Shown: piece by piece, positions 1 through 10,090 of the stretch
Layout: each line of letters begins with the position of its first letter
How positions within the stretch are numbered: the first letter of the stretch is position 1
Assembly: GCF_020536995.1 (NCBI RefSeq)
Contig: NC_068356.1
Location: 20,180,319-20,244,318 of the forward strand
Source of the DNA: Dreissena polymorpha
Taxonomy: Eukaryota; Mollusca; Bivalvia; Myida; Dreissenidae
Reading direction: 5' to 3'
Length of the DNA: 64,000 nt
Translations under genes and position numbers: made by a program
The notes under the pieces: model-generated
What the model saw: only the letters and a program-made list of their open reading frames with translations
Told to the model about the DNA's origin: nothing
Databases searched by the model: none

Positions 1-565
1 ATACAATAAAATTGCAGTAGTGTTCATGACATAAAGAGTAAAAAGGAAAGTTGTTTGTTTCCGCAAACCCGCCCCGCCCTTATTTTTCTACGTGACCCTT
101 ATCTTTTTATTGGTATTGATTTTTTCTATATTTGATCATATTCGGAAAAATAACGTTTACAAATGAACAAGGAAATGTTCAAAACAAATTAGATAGATTC
201 GGACATCCTCATTAAAGTAATAAAACTTGTGAAAAATAAAAAACAAAACAAATGGACGATCACAAAGTTTGTGGACAATATGCATTTTATTTACAAAAAT
301 GCACTTAAAAACGTTACACTCGAAGATAAATTAAATAAGCAATCAGATAATTTAGTAACATGTAAACGCATTGATAATTGTTTGCAAAATTTCACTTTAA
401 TTTTCGCAAGCTTTTCAGAAAGTTCCCGTTTTTTTGCTTGAATGCGCGTATGACGCGATTAAACGTTGCTCTGTATCGTTTTTCATTCAATCTAAATTTA
501 AACTCAGTTATAAATTGCTTCATTAATTGTATGTTTTAATTGATGTTGTTATTATATTGGATTAT

Positions 566-568
<3 letters not shown>

Positions 569-629
<61 letters not shown>
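569..629. repeat. (TA)n microsatellite
   Basis: An uninterrupted alternating TA tract of about 60 bp. The flanks (1-568 and 630-700) show no coding signal and no recognisable repeat. The short open frames through it only read Ile-Tyr and are artefacts. Confidence 0.95.
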
Positions 630-632
<3 letters not shown>

Positions 633-700
633 AAAAACGCTGTACCCTATTTATTTTATGCCGAAGCTTTCGACCTCACGGTCTTAAGCAGCGGCCATTT

Positions 701-752
701 TTTATTTCAAGATGTTGAATTAATCAAGATGTTGGAAACATCTTGAAATAAA
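701..752. repeat. 16-bp perfect inverted repeat
   Basis: TTTATTTCAAGATGTT at 701-716 is repeated as its exact reverse complement at 737-752, with a 20-bp loop. The loop itself contains another copy of aagatgtt. It lies between two TA microsatellites and could extrude as a hairpin. Not in a gene. Confidence 0.85.
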
Positions 753-787
753 AAAAATATATATAACAAAAAACCTATAAAACTTTT

Positions 788-920
<133 letters not shown>

Positions 921-1186
921 TATGCACATTAGAAAAGCGGTCTGTATTCAGTTAATCGATACACATTTTCTTCTTTCACCCTAGTTGCAATAATTCAACT
1001 CTCAGCTTTATAACCCAATGGTTAGCTGATAGCCGCCATAGCAAAAATTATCAAAGGCTCTGGCAGTCCGTTTATATGGACTACTTTCACCCCTGAAAAC
1101 GCAATACACACAATGGGTAAATTTTTCGGAATAATGAATGCAACACTGTGTGAAACAATTACATTTGTCAGTGTTTAATTGCTTTC

Positions 1187-1345
1187 ACGGGAGGGCTTTT
1201 GTCCGCCCCCGTTTTTTCATGGGAGGGTTTTTGTCCGCCCCCGTTTTTTTCATGGGATGGTTTTTGTCCGCCCCCCCCCCCACCTATGAAAATGGCGGGA
1301 GGGTATTTGTCCGGGAGGGGTTTTGTCCCTATTCCCAAAGTTTTG
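1187..1345. repeat. G/C-rich minisatellite, about 3-4 units
   Basis: Repeats of a unit of roughly 33 bp built from tcatgggaggg, tttttgtccg and a poly-C run, diverging at the right end. Open frames through it are repeat-encoded. From 1346 to about 1980 I see no gene or known element, only AT-rich sequence. Confidence 0.75.
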
Positions 1346-1984
1346 CCAATCTACTGATGACAGAAAGTTGATTCTTGGTACATGAAGTTGAAACATCATC
1401 CTCAACATTACATGCCGAAGTGTGCAATATTTAGGCGTAAACTGTTTGTCTCCGAGCACCCGTGTCGGTGTTAAATGCCAATGAAGGCAACTTTTTTCTT
1501 TGCTTAGTTATATATTGCGTCTGATTATGATTCTTTAGTTCTTAAGTTAATACATTGAATGGTATTATGTATTAAACTGCATAGTCAACAAGATTTTATT
1601 ACTCACTTTATAATACTTACTTTATAATTGAGTAGACATGTAAATCCAATCAATCCAATTTATAACCAATCGCAACCAATCACTTGATCAGTTTATTCAT
1701 ATACAGGTAACCGTATTTACCTTCGTATCTAATTGTTGGTCAGCATTCATGGCGGATATCGATTATACATGTGCTATACTATAAAGAGCTATACTGAGGT
1801 AAACGCTTTCGCGTGTATTGACAGATATGATGTTTTAATGTAAGCTAATTTTGCAATATTCAATGTGGATTCTATTTATAGAAATGACAGTGTCAATTGA
1901 TGACGTCTATATATAATGACCTAGTTTTTGACTGTAATTATATATATATCACCAAAACATTTTAAATGAGCCTGGGGACAACAG

Positions 1985-2330
1985 CACGCCTCTTTATTTA
2001 CCTTTTACTTTAACTGAGTTATTAAGCGCCATTAACACCAGGAGCAATACTGCCACGGGGCCTGACAAAATAGCATATTTAATGTTTAAAAATATGCCAA
2101 CCATAACTCTTAAAATATGGCTTAACCAAAGACCTATAGAATATCTATAGGTCTTTGGCTTAACATATTCAATCAGGTGTATAGAACAGGCACAGTACCA
2201 CCCGAGTGGAAGCAGGCCACAGTGATTCCTATTCCTAAACCCGGCAAGGACAAAAACAATCCAAATTTAACTCATATCGTCCAATAAGTTTAACATCTCA
2301 CGAAGGCAAATTACTAAATTTTTACTAAAC
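1985..2330 (+). mobile_element. LINE reverse-transcriptase relic (Jockey-like)
   Basis: The plus strand reads a stretch typical of the finger/palm start of a non-LTR retrotransposon RT. It begins with a TATGPDKIAYLMFKNMP block. It then continues IFNQVYRTGTVPPEWKQA and VIPIPKPGKDKNNPN, the position where Jockey/CR1-type RTs carry 'GPD', 'FN..y.tG..P..WK' and 'IPI.KPGKD'. A 38-bp palindrome insertion breaks the frame in the middle, and the expected YRPISL block after KPGKD is shifted and followed by stops. About 110 codons survive of a normally 900-1000 aa ORF2, so this is a dead fragment. The clade is inferred from motif memory only. Confidence 0.75.
2118..2164. repeat. 29-bp palindrome flanked by 9-bp direct repeat
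   Basis: TGGCTTAAC occurs at 2118-2126 and again at 2156-2164. Between them lies caaagacctatag-aatat-ctataggtctt; with the flanking base this makes near-perfect 14-bp arms. Removing the palindrome and one 9-mer restores the RT reading (KIWLN joined to IFNQ). The block therefore arrived after the LINE did and looks like an insertion with target duplication, or a templated repair scar. Confidence 0.85.
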
Positions 2331-2515
2331 TGTTACTATCAACATAATTATAAAAATGATATGAATTATATGTATTCATATTATTGCATTGAAAAGTAAT
2401 AAATTTCAGACTTTAAAGTAAACCATTAAATAAAATAAATCAAAGAAAGTAAATATGGTTTCTTACCTGCAACGCCAAAATGAAACACATTTATTCAAAC
2501 TAGTATTAAAGGGGC

Positions 2516-3022
2516 CTTTTCACAGATTTTGGCATTTTTTAACTTATTCATTAAATGCTTTATATTGATAAATGTAAACATTGGATCGTAAAAGCTCCAG
2601 TAAAAAATCAAGAAAAAAAATAAAAAAAGGAAAAGAACATTGCCCGGAGCAGGTTTCGAACCAGTGACCCCTGGAGTCCTGCCAGAGTCCTGAAGTAAAA
2701 ACGCTTTAGCCTACTGAGCTATTCCGCCGAGTACATGTTCGTGACGTATTTTATACCTTATATAAGCAATCTTCGAAGTTTCACAAAATTTAACGACAAA
2801 AACAGAACTCTCCAAATTATTCAATCGTTTCGCGTTGCAACGCTTTATAATTTTTAGGTTTTAAAATCGTCAAAAGATGCATATAATGGCTATATTAGAG
2901 CATGGTTAATGTTCAGTATTACTGTTTCCTCACAAATATCATAACTAAAACGAAAACTTACGAATCTGAAACAACTTTTTTCAATTTTGTCAATTTACCA
3001 AAGCGTGAAAAGATCCCTTTAA
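2516..3022. mobile_element. TIR element carrying a tRNA-like segment
   Basis: The left end TTAAAGGGGCCTTTTCAC is mirrored at the right end (gtgaaaagatccctttaa), giving TIRs of about 28 bp. Inside, on the minus strand, are an A-box-like TAGCTCAGTAGGCTAAAGCG and a B-box-like GGTTCGAAACC, i.e. a tRNA-derived block at about 2645-2735. Two related copies occur at 9251-9564 and 58808-60258. No transposase. The region 3023-3340 shows nothing recognisable. Confidence 0.75.
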
Positions 3023-3340
3023 GCAGTGAAGATGTAGTAATTGCATCACATATATATACTAGTTTGGTGTTTGGACGGATATTTGGCGTTACCAGGTGAT
3101 AATAGAGAGTCAATACAGAAACATATGCTATCAAATCCACCCAACAATAAACAACACTATTATAAAGGAATCTAATCGTGATACATATTGCATAATTCAT
3201 ATGCTTGTTGATTGGCAAGGAATGTATCAATAACACATTAACAATAGGTCAAATGCAAACTTGCTAAATACAAGCTTTAATATCGTAAAAAGTTGTAAAA
3301 GGGTAAATTCCAAATAGCAATAAGATTTCACAGTGTTTTT

Positions 3341-3430
3341 CATTTATATATGCAGTCATTTGCATATTTGAAGATTTTATATTGTTTTGCATTTATATAT
3401 GCAGTCATTTTCATATTTGAAGATTTTATA
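3341..3430. repeat. 49-bp direct repeat, about 1.8 copies
   Basis: The block starting catttatatatgcagtcatt at 3341 recurs at 3390 with one or two changes. Local tandem duplication in AT-rich sequence. 3431-3940 holds no gene that I can support. Confidence 0.8.
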
Positions 3431-4013
3431 GTAATAGTTGTATAGTTATTTGATTATTTGAATATTTGTTTAATAGTATATGTCATTTGTATATTTGTTT
3501 ATTGTTGTAGGGTTTCATGATCTTGTACAGCTCCACTTTGATATCTGTTTTCTTGTCAATCTCTGGCAATATGATATTTAGGGGTAACACAATTTTAGTT
3601 GTAAATGCAATATTATACAACATATTTACATCACTTATTGTTGAGAGAATCATCAAATACCTTTCCAATATTTCCAATATAAGCAACAACGCTTGTTAAA
3701 GATTATTGCATCAACATTACATCCTTCTACAGTTTTGCTGTAACACTTTTTCAATATTCCAAAATTGTCAACAATGCATGTAAAAGATTATAACATAACA
3801 TAAATTAAGTCACAAACAAATTATTCATGTTGAGATCTTAAATGACAGCCTGTTATTGGCATCTTAATCAAAGCTCCCTTTTGATGTTACAATATACTTT
3901 GTTGTCATTACCTAATTGTGGGTCAGAACAAATCTAAACCAAATTAATGTGACCATAACAACAGCAGATGGCAACCAACTCCTATATAACCCAAACGCAA
4001 AATGGATTCAATA

Positions 4014-4397
4014 CCTCTGCTCTATTGCCACTTGCTGTGTGTTTGTGTCAATAAAGTTCTACAGTTAATGTTGTTTGACTTCCAGGTTAGACATTTATTT
4101 TATTTCTACTTTACTTGTATACGTGATATAAGTTCAGTATTTTGTATGTATTACAATTGTACATTCTACATGCAAGTCTAAATATTTGGTGATTATTTTA
4201 GATATTAAAATTAATAGTCTATGATGTGACATCAGTTACCTCTTGCTAAAAGCGATCGAGTTATTCCCTAAAGTTTGATGTTTAAGATATTGAATACTTC
4301 AGTTGTAAAATTTGTATTGTTAACAATTAATAACATTTGTTCAAGACCTCTGCTCTATTGCCATCTTGCTGTGTGTTTGTGTCAATAAAGTTCTACT
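4014..4397 (+). repeat. Duplicated AATAAA-containing block
   Basis: About 50 bp beginning cctctgctctattgcca and ending aataaagttctac appears at about 4014-4064 and again at about 4348-4397. The first copy is preceded by a TATA-like tcctatataaccc at about 3990. The TATA-to-AATAAA spacing resembles an LTR or a 3' transcript end, but no TG..CA ends or target duplication were found. 4400-5520 carries no supported gene. Confidence 0.45.
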
Positions 4398-5525
4398 GTT
4401 GCTCTGACTAACAGTCTTTCATTATCCTGCGCACTTTGGGAAACAACGTGAAACAACCTACCGTAACAAATCGTTCACTCATAAGAAAAGTGCACACGCT
4501 AACAGAACGTGTGACATTATGTACAGAATGTACAATATTATATGCACTTATTGATAGGTAAAAAAACAAGTTGCCACCCTGGGGGGTTAAAAGAAGGAGT
4601 TTTGAAGTGTAGGCAAGTATGGTGGGGTGGGGGGTTTCCAGCAGGGGCAAATCAACTTGGGTTTGTGTAGGGGAGATAATTTTGTATGGAGAAGTATTGA
4701 TGGTTTTGTCCCCTAGACTAGAGAGAGTGCACAGTAAATGGAACTTAGAGAACTACACATGGTAATTAATAAATAAAAAGAAAGAAATAATACACTCTAA
4801 TGTTTAATATACTGAAATATTCTAGTAATATATGGGATTGGTAAGGACCAACTCATACAACAATGCAGGAAATAACCCACAAAAAACTAGCATCCATACT
4901 ATAGAAATTAATATATAGGGGATGATGTTAGTTAAAAGAAAAGGTACAAGAACACCTTATTTACTAACTATGCAAAATTAGCAAGTTTCTCAAAATTAAG
5001 ATAAAAATTGAACAACAGTACTTTATTTGCTATGATTGTTTATATACCGCCTATAGGGAGAGTAACAATAATCCCAAAAGTTGAAAATACCCTTAAAAGC
5101 TAAAATGGGTTTGCAAGGTGTACATGACCCTGCACATTGCACTCCTGTCTGACATGGCTCTTCGAGTTTGAAGGAGAAAGGGGTGTCAGAGGGGAAGGGA
5201 GGGGGTGCAATGCAGCCAACATACCAGGGTTACTGGACAGTCTCGTCCTTTCTTTTAAATAAAGACTGCCATAAAATATGAATATATTAAAAAACTGAAT
5301 AATGTAAATGGTGGACTAACGTCATACTCTTATAAAAAATGTTTTTAAAATAACAAATACCAGGTCAATACCATTGGCCTGATTTAGAAAGGGCAAGGTG
5401 AAACAATATTCCGTTAAAAACTAAAACAAAGTTGTGTCAAAATGACACAAATCCAACACAGTTACAAATCAGTCATAAGACTGAATAATTGGGTGGGTGT
5501 TGGCTGCTCTCCCTCCCCAAATGAC

Positions 5526-6055
5526 CTAGATTTTGTCAGTTATCTGACAATCCAGAAGGTATTTGGCGAGGGCAGAGAAAACCGGGCCACTAGCTGCTCC
5601 CTTGGGGTCTAGCACGTTGGAAAGGTTTAAAACTAGTCCATGGGAGTGCAATGCAGCTTCGAGGTGGTCCCTCTGCGCCTTATGGTTAGGACAGTGCAGC
5701 AGCATGTGGGGCGCAGTGAGGGATTCCTGGCACCCAGGATATGCAGGGTCTACACAGAGGACATACTTTCCCGCGCCACCGGGTAATAGGGTGGTTCCCA
5801 TCCTCAGGCGCGTGATGGCTCTGTCAAGCACAATGCTTGCTGAGTATCTGTCAGGCAGCCTGAGGGTTTTCGCGGTCTGGTAAAAGTATGTCGACGGGAA
5901 GACAAATTGTCGGTCCGGAGATTCCACTCACCCACGACAAATTTCTTTGTCAGGGAGTAGATCTCAGTAGGTGCCAGGGGTTCCCCAGCACCTACGGCCC
6001 CCCTCAAGAGGCCCTCCTTGGCCCCCCTTTCGGCCTGCTCATTCCAATGTCAAGG
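5526..6055 (-). mobile_element. LINE 3' end relic: RNase H tail and terminal zinc knuckle
   Basis: Read on the minus strand from about 6055, the sequence gives NEQAERGAKEGL, which matches the end of an RNase H domain (consensus gNe.AD.aAK.g). It continues APTEIYSLTKKFV. After a frame change near 5900, it reads an IVLDRAITRLRMG helix and a C..C-type finger followed by PHMLLHCPNHKAQRDHLEAAL, the usual C-terminal signature of RNH-bearing non-LTR retrotransposons (I/Nimb/Ingi-like). About 175 codons remain, split over two frames. It is GC-richer than its surroundings, consistent with a transferred element body. Confidence 0.7.
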
Positions 6056-6399
6056 TCGTCCGCCGCGGGAAAATTTCTATTTTAAAACGGATTGACCTAC
6101 TTGTTATTTTTAATAAGAAAATTCGGCCAATCAGCGCCATCGTTATATAAGCCTATTAACCAATACAATACAAACCAATACCAATACAAATTATAAGTAA
6201 AGCTTTTTTTTTAATTACGAGATTTTTATTAAAGCACCGCACCAACACTGCAAAGTTTTCTATTTTTATCAATGGTACAGCCCAGTAAAATCGGGCTGTC
6301 CATTTTATGGCTGTGTTCGACCTTTTAATGCAGAGTTTTATGTTAAGCAGTGTGCTCATGCAGGCAATGGTTTATCAACCGAAGTCCCGAGGGTTAACA

Positions 6400-7560
6400 A
6401 CCCCAGCATGTGTCACACTGTGATTTTTATACTTGGCCGAGATATGGTTTAGAATAACATTCAGAATAAGTTTTATGGAAGTAAGGACACAAATGAAACA
6501 TTTAAAACCTAATTGACATTGATAGGATAAACTTTCTGACCACGTTTCATCCATATCACAGAGCGTATATTGACTCATCTAGAGTCCGTGTCCATATTGA
6601 ATAAAAGATGTGGTTCCTGTGTGGTAAAAGGGTTCTTATGATATATCCCAGTCCCTTTATCCTTGATGCCTTCCCAAAATAGTGTAAGAAAACACAAGTT
6701 CTTCCCAAGTTTCATAAAGATCTATCTTAAATGTGGCTTCTATAATGGTAACTAAGTGTTTCTTTGCATTGACCAAGAGACATGCTTTTTTGACCTCATT
6801 TGACCCAAATACAAACTTTGCTTGTGTATGACATTATGAAAATCAGTATTGTGTAATACTATATGGCACCTAGAACGATAACAAGATTTTTCTATATTCC
6901 GATGCAGTTTCCTATTTTTTTATCCTATTTGATCGTAGATATTTTCCAGATCAAGTGCTGACAAAGTTTCACCAAGATTGAGTCGAACATGTGACCTCCC
7001 GAGTAGAAATGAGCTAGAAGTCGGAAAATACTAGTAGATCTACTAGGTTTGTCTGAGAATTGACCTTAATTGTGACCATCTTGTTTTTCCCACCTGACCC
7101 AGATTTTATGTAATAATACATTCTGATTAAGTTTCATCAGAACTACAGACAAGCTGCGTATTTGAGTAAATACGCAATCAAAAATATGTGGATACGCAAT
7201 TTTTTAAAAATCTGTGCGTTCTGGTGCGCTAAATACCCAATTATTTGTATATGGACGGGTATATCATACTTTTGGATACCAAATCACTTTTTCCATTACC
7301 AAATTCATTCTTATTTTGAAGGATATTAGATCTACCGAATTCCCCAGAACGCTTATCTGTAGCTCTGAGTTTCATGATTGAGCAATAAACTTGGCTTCTA
7401 TTCTAGGGTGGTTACAAAGTTTGCATACTACCCCCTTGACTCAGATTTGAACTTCGCTCAGATTTTGTAAAGATAAACATTCTGACCAAGTTTCATTTAG
7501 AGCCGCATCTCAACTAGAGTGTCTAGGAGTGGATAATCAAAGCGCTGAAGGCACTGAAGT
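6400..7560. repeat. Old, degenerate tandem-unit repeat
   Basis: The core tctgacCaagtttcat-gaagat recurs in weakened form at about 6535, 6710, 6955, 7115 and 7475, spaced irregularly. This core is shared with the fresh Helitron-like copies at 19.7-20.4 kb and 56.2-57.2 kb. I read this stretch as a decayed relative. No coding evidence. Confidence 0.4.
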
Positions 7561-7839
7561 TCTTCTCTATTGCATAATCTTAGACGCAATTCAGTTTTCA
7601 AAATTATGTTATATAGCTTTTTATATCGCAAGTTTGAAATTATCACAACACATTCAAATTTATAGAGTGTGTCTTAAAGCACAGGTCGAGATGTGTGTTC
7701 ACTGTTTATCCTCTAATTTATGTTATAGAGATAACATACACAAAATAACAACAATATGTCTCTTTTTTTCGCAATTGGTAGCTGCACTGGCAACGATCTT
7801 TAGAATTTTGGTTGCCTTGCTAAAGAATAACAAGAAACC

Positions 7840-8875
7840 GTCGGAGACGGGTGATGCTCCCCAAAGTTTTTTTTATCACAATATTGCCCTATATATTCAG
7901 ATAAAAGGAAACGTCTTGAGGGGCATAACTTTGGACAAAATAATACGATGGATGGTTAGCAACTAAAAAAAATTTCAAAGGGCCATAACTCTCTAAATAA
8001 ATCATCTAACCAGAACCCACTAATAACATGCGCATCTCCTCAAGGTAGTTAAGCTTCCCATAAAGCTTCATTGCAGTCCAGTCAGTAGTTGGGGAGAAAT
8101 AGCCCGGACAAGAATTGCACAATATGTACATTTTATAGAAAATTTCAAAGGGTCATAACTCTGTGAAAAATCATCCTACCATAACCGGCTGATAATATGC
8201 ACATCTCCTGTTGGCAGTGAAGCTTCCCATAAAGTTTCATTGAATTACCGTGATAAGTTGCTGAGGAAAAGCTCGGACAAGAATTGCAAAATATGTACAA
8301 TGGAAAATTTCAAAGGGCCATAACTCTGTGAAAAATCATCTAACCATAACCGGCTAGTAATATGCACATCTCCTGTTGGTAGTGAAGCTTCCCATAAAGT
8401 TTCATTGAATTCCCGTAATAAGTTGCTGAGAAATAGCTCGGGCAAGAATTGCACTATATGTACAATGGAAAATTTCAAAGGGCCATAACTCTGTGAAAAA
8501 TCATCCGACCAAAACCGGCTGATAATATGCACATCTCCTCTTGGTAGTGAAGCTTCCCATAAAGTTTCATTGAATTTCGGTCATTAGTAGCTGAGAAATA
8601 GCCCGGACAAAAATTGCACTATATGTACAGTTAATGGAAAATTTCAAAGGGCCATAACTCTGTGAAAAATCATCGGACCAGAACCCGCTGATAACATGCA
8701 CATCTCCTCCTGGTAGTGAAGTTTCCCATAAAGTTTAATTGAATTCCGGTCATTATTTGCTGAGAAATAGCCCGGACAAAAAATGTGCACGGACGGACAC
8801 ACGGACGGACAGACGAAGCGGCGACTATATGCTCCGCCCAAATTTTTTTTTTTGGGGGAGGGGGGACATAACAAG
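7840..8875 (-). mobile_element. Helitron-like element with ~165-bp tandem units
   Basis: Five to six units of roughly 165 bp each contain aaatttcaaagggccataac, a cacatctcct block, cttcccataaagtttcattg and gaaatagcccggacaa. The minus-strand 5' end is gttatgtccccc followed by a C/A-rich stretch and a (GTCC)n tract at 8790-8820. This is the same order (C-run head, short microsatellite, tandem body) as the clear copies at 50.8 and 52.4 kb. No coding capacity. The left limit near 7840 is uncertain. Confidence 0.6.
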
Positions 8876-9250
8876 CCTAGAATCATGTGCATGTTGTGTT
8901 ATGTGTATCAAATACTTTATTTATTTTCTTTAAATTATTGAGCAACAATTTTGCTCAAATGACAGACTTTTAATGCATCAGGTCTTGTTGTGAGCCGGAA
9001 TTGAATCATTTCCTAGGCCTAATTGATCCTCAGTCGCCAATTTGTATTCTATGTTTAATTGGATTGAGTTGTTCAAGCTTTGAAAAGTTGCCAAGCTTTT
9101 AAACCTAACTGCTACCGACTTTTGAAATTGAGTTTCCTGGGCTTAAATCTATTGGCCCCAAGCTAACAGGCAACCACTAAACCTGTAAGTATTTCAGGAT
9201 GTAAGATCGGATAGTGTATTGAACTCATTCAATTTGCAAGTCTGAAGACA

Positions 9251-9564
9251 TTAAAGGGACCTTTTCACGTTTTGGTAAATTGACAAAATTTATCGATTTA
9301 ATAATTTGGAGAGTTCTGTCGTTGCAGTTATATTTTTTCATACTACGAGGATTGCTTATATAAAGTATAAGTACATCTTTCATTGTATGAGCACGGATGG
9401 CCGAGTGGTCTAAACGAAATACTTTTATTCCAGGGGTCAGTGGTTCGAGCCCAGTTGAGGTTAACTCTTTTGTTTCTTTATTTTTTAATGGAGCTTTTAA
9501 AATCCAATGTTTACATTTATCAATAATAAGCATTTAATGACAAACTGTGAAATGGTCCCTTTTA
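9251..9564. mobile_element. TIR element carrying a tRNA-like segment, second copy
   Basis: Ends TTAAAGGGACCTTTTCACG and gtgaaatggtccctttta form terminal inverted repeats that match the 2516-3022 copy. The interior shares tgtaaacattggat-type sequence (here reversed) with the other copies. It holds a tRNA-like block in the plus orientation at 9391-9465. Non-autonomous. Confidence 0.8.
9391..9465 (+). pseudogene. tRNA-like sequence (Leu/Ser-type A and B boxes)
   Basis: GCACGGATGGCCGAGTGGTC gives a good A box of the Leu/Ser type, and GGTTCGAGCCC about 45 bp further gives a B box. The acceptor ends do not pair and the T stem pairs poorly, so this is not a working tRNA. It is a tRNA-derived internal promoter inside the TIR element. 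Confidence 0.55.
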
Positions 9565-9703
9565 GATGTTTACTCAAATATGCCACAAGGTAAAAATTTA
9601 GAACTCATTGGTTGTTTATATTTGATTTAAAAGTGATTTGCCTTGTCAGCGAGGTTACCTTGAAGTTATTATCACTTTTATCCTTTTTTTTCAAATCATT
9701 AAT

Positions 9704-9973
9704 AGAAATGAAAACTACTTGAATTAGAGAGCGGACACCATGCTCAATATTCAAAACGCACTAAGTGACCCCGTGACCTAGTTTTTGACCCGACATTACC
9801 CATATTCGAACTTGACCTAGACATCATCTAGATACAACATCTGATCAAGTTTGGTGAAGATCGGATGAAAACAACTTGAAATAGAGAGCGGACACTAAAT
9901 ACGGACTGACAGACCGACCGACAGACAAGCTCACTCCTATATACCCCCCTAAACTTCGTTTGTAGGGTATAAA
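9704..9973 (-). mobile_element. Truncated Helitron-like element
   Basis: On the minus strand it starts ttataccctacaaacgaagt, then a (GTCTGTCGGTCG) microsatellite. One and a half tandem units follow, with gtccgctctctaattcaagt and ttcaccaaacttgatcagat. These match the element at 32254-33225 in order and sequence. The 3' end is missing. Confidence 0.65.
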
Positions 9974-9993
9974 GATAATTTAAGCTTCAATAT

Positions 9994-10090
9994 GGAAAAA
10001 AAGGGCTTAATGCATATGCATTTATTGTCATCCCAGTACCACAGAATCTTTAAACGAAAAACACCATACAATCAGAAAGTGTCCTCCTTG
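9994..10090. mobile_element. Fold-back MITE, left half (split by LINE A)
   Basis: Contains gggcttaatgcatatgca and tcatcccagta, the left arm of the fold-back family seen entire at 30251-30470, and ends within cagaaagtgtcctcc. The remainder of the element resumes at 14676, on the far side of LINE A. Confidence 0.65.

Noticed and set aside
5563-5883. 106-codon plus-strand frame
   Set aside because: Antisense shadow of the LINE RNase H/knuckle relic.
7529-7966. 145-codon open frame on the plus strand
   Set aside because: No recognisable motif, poor composition, and it runs into the tandem-unit element; treated as chance.
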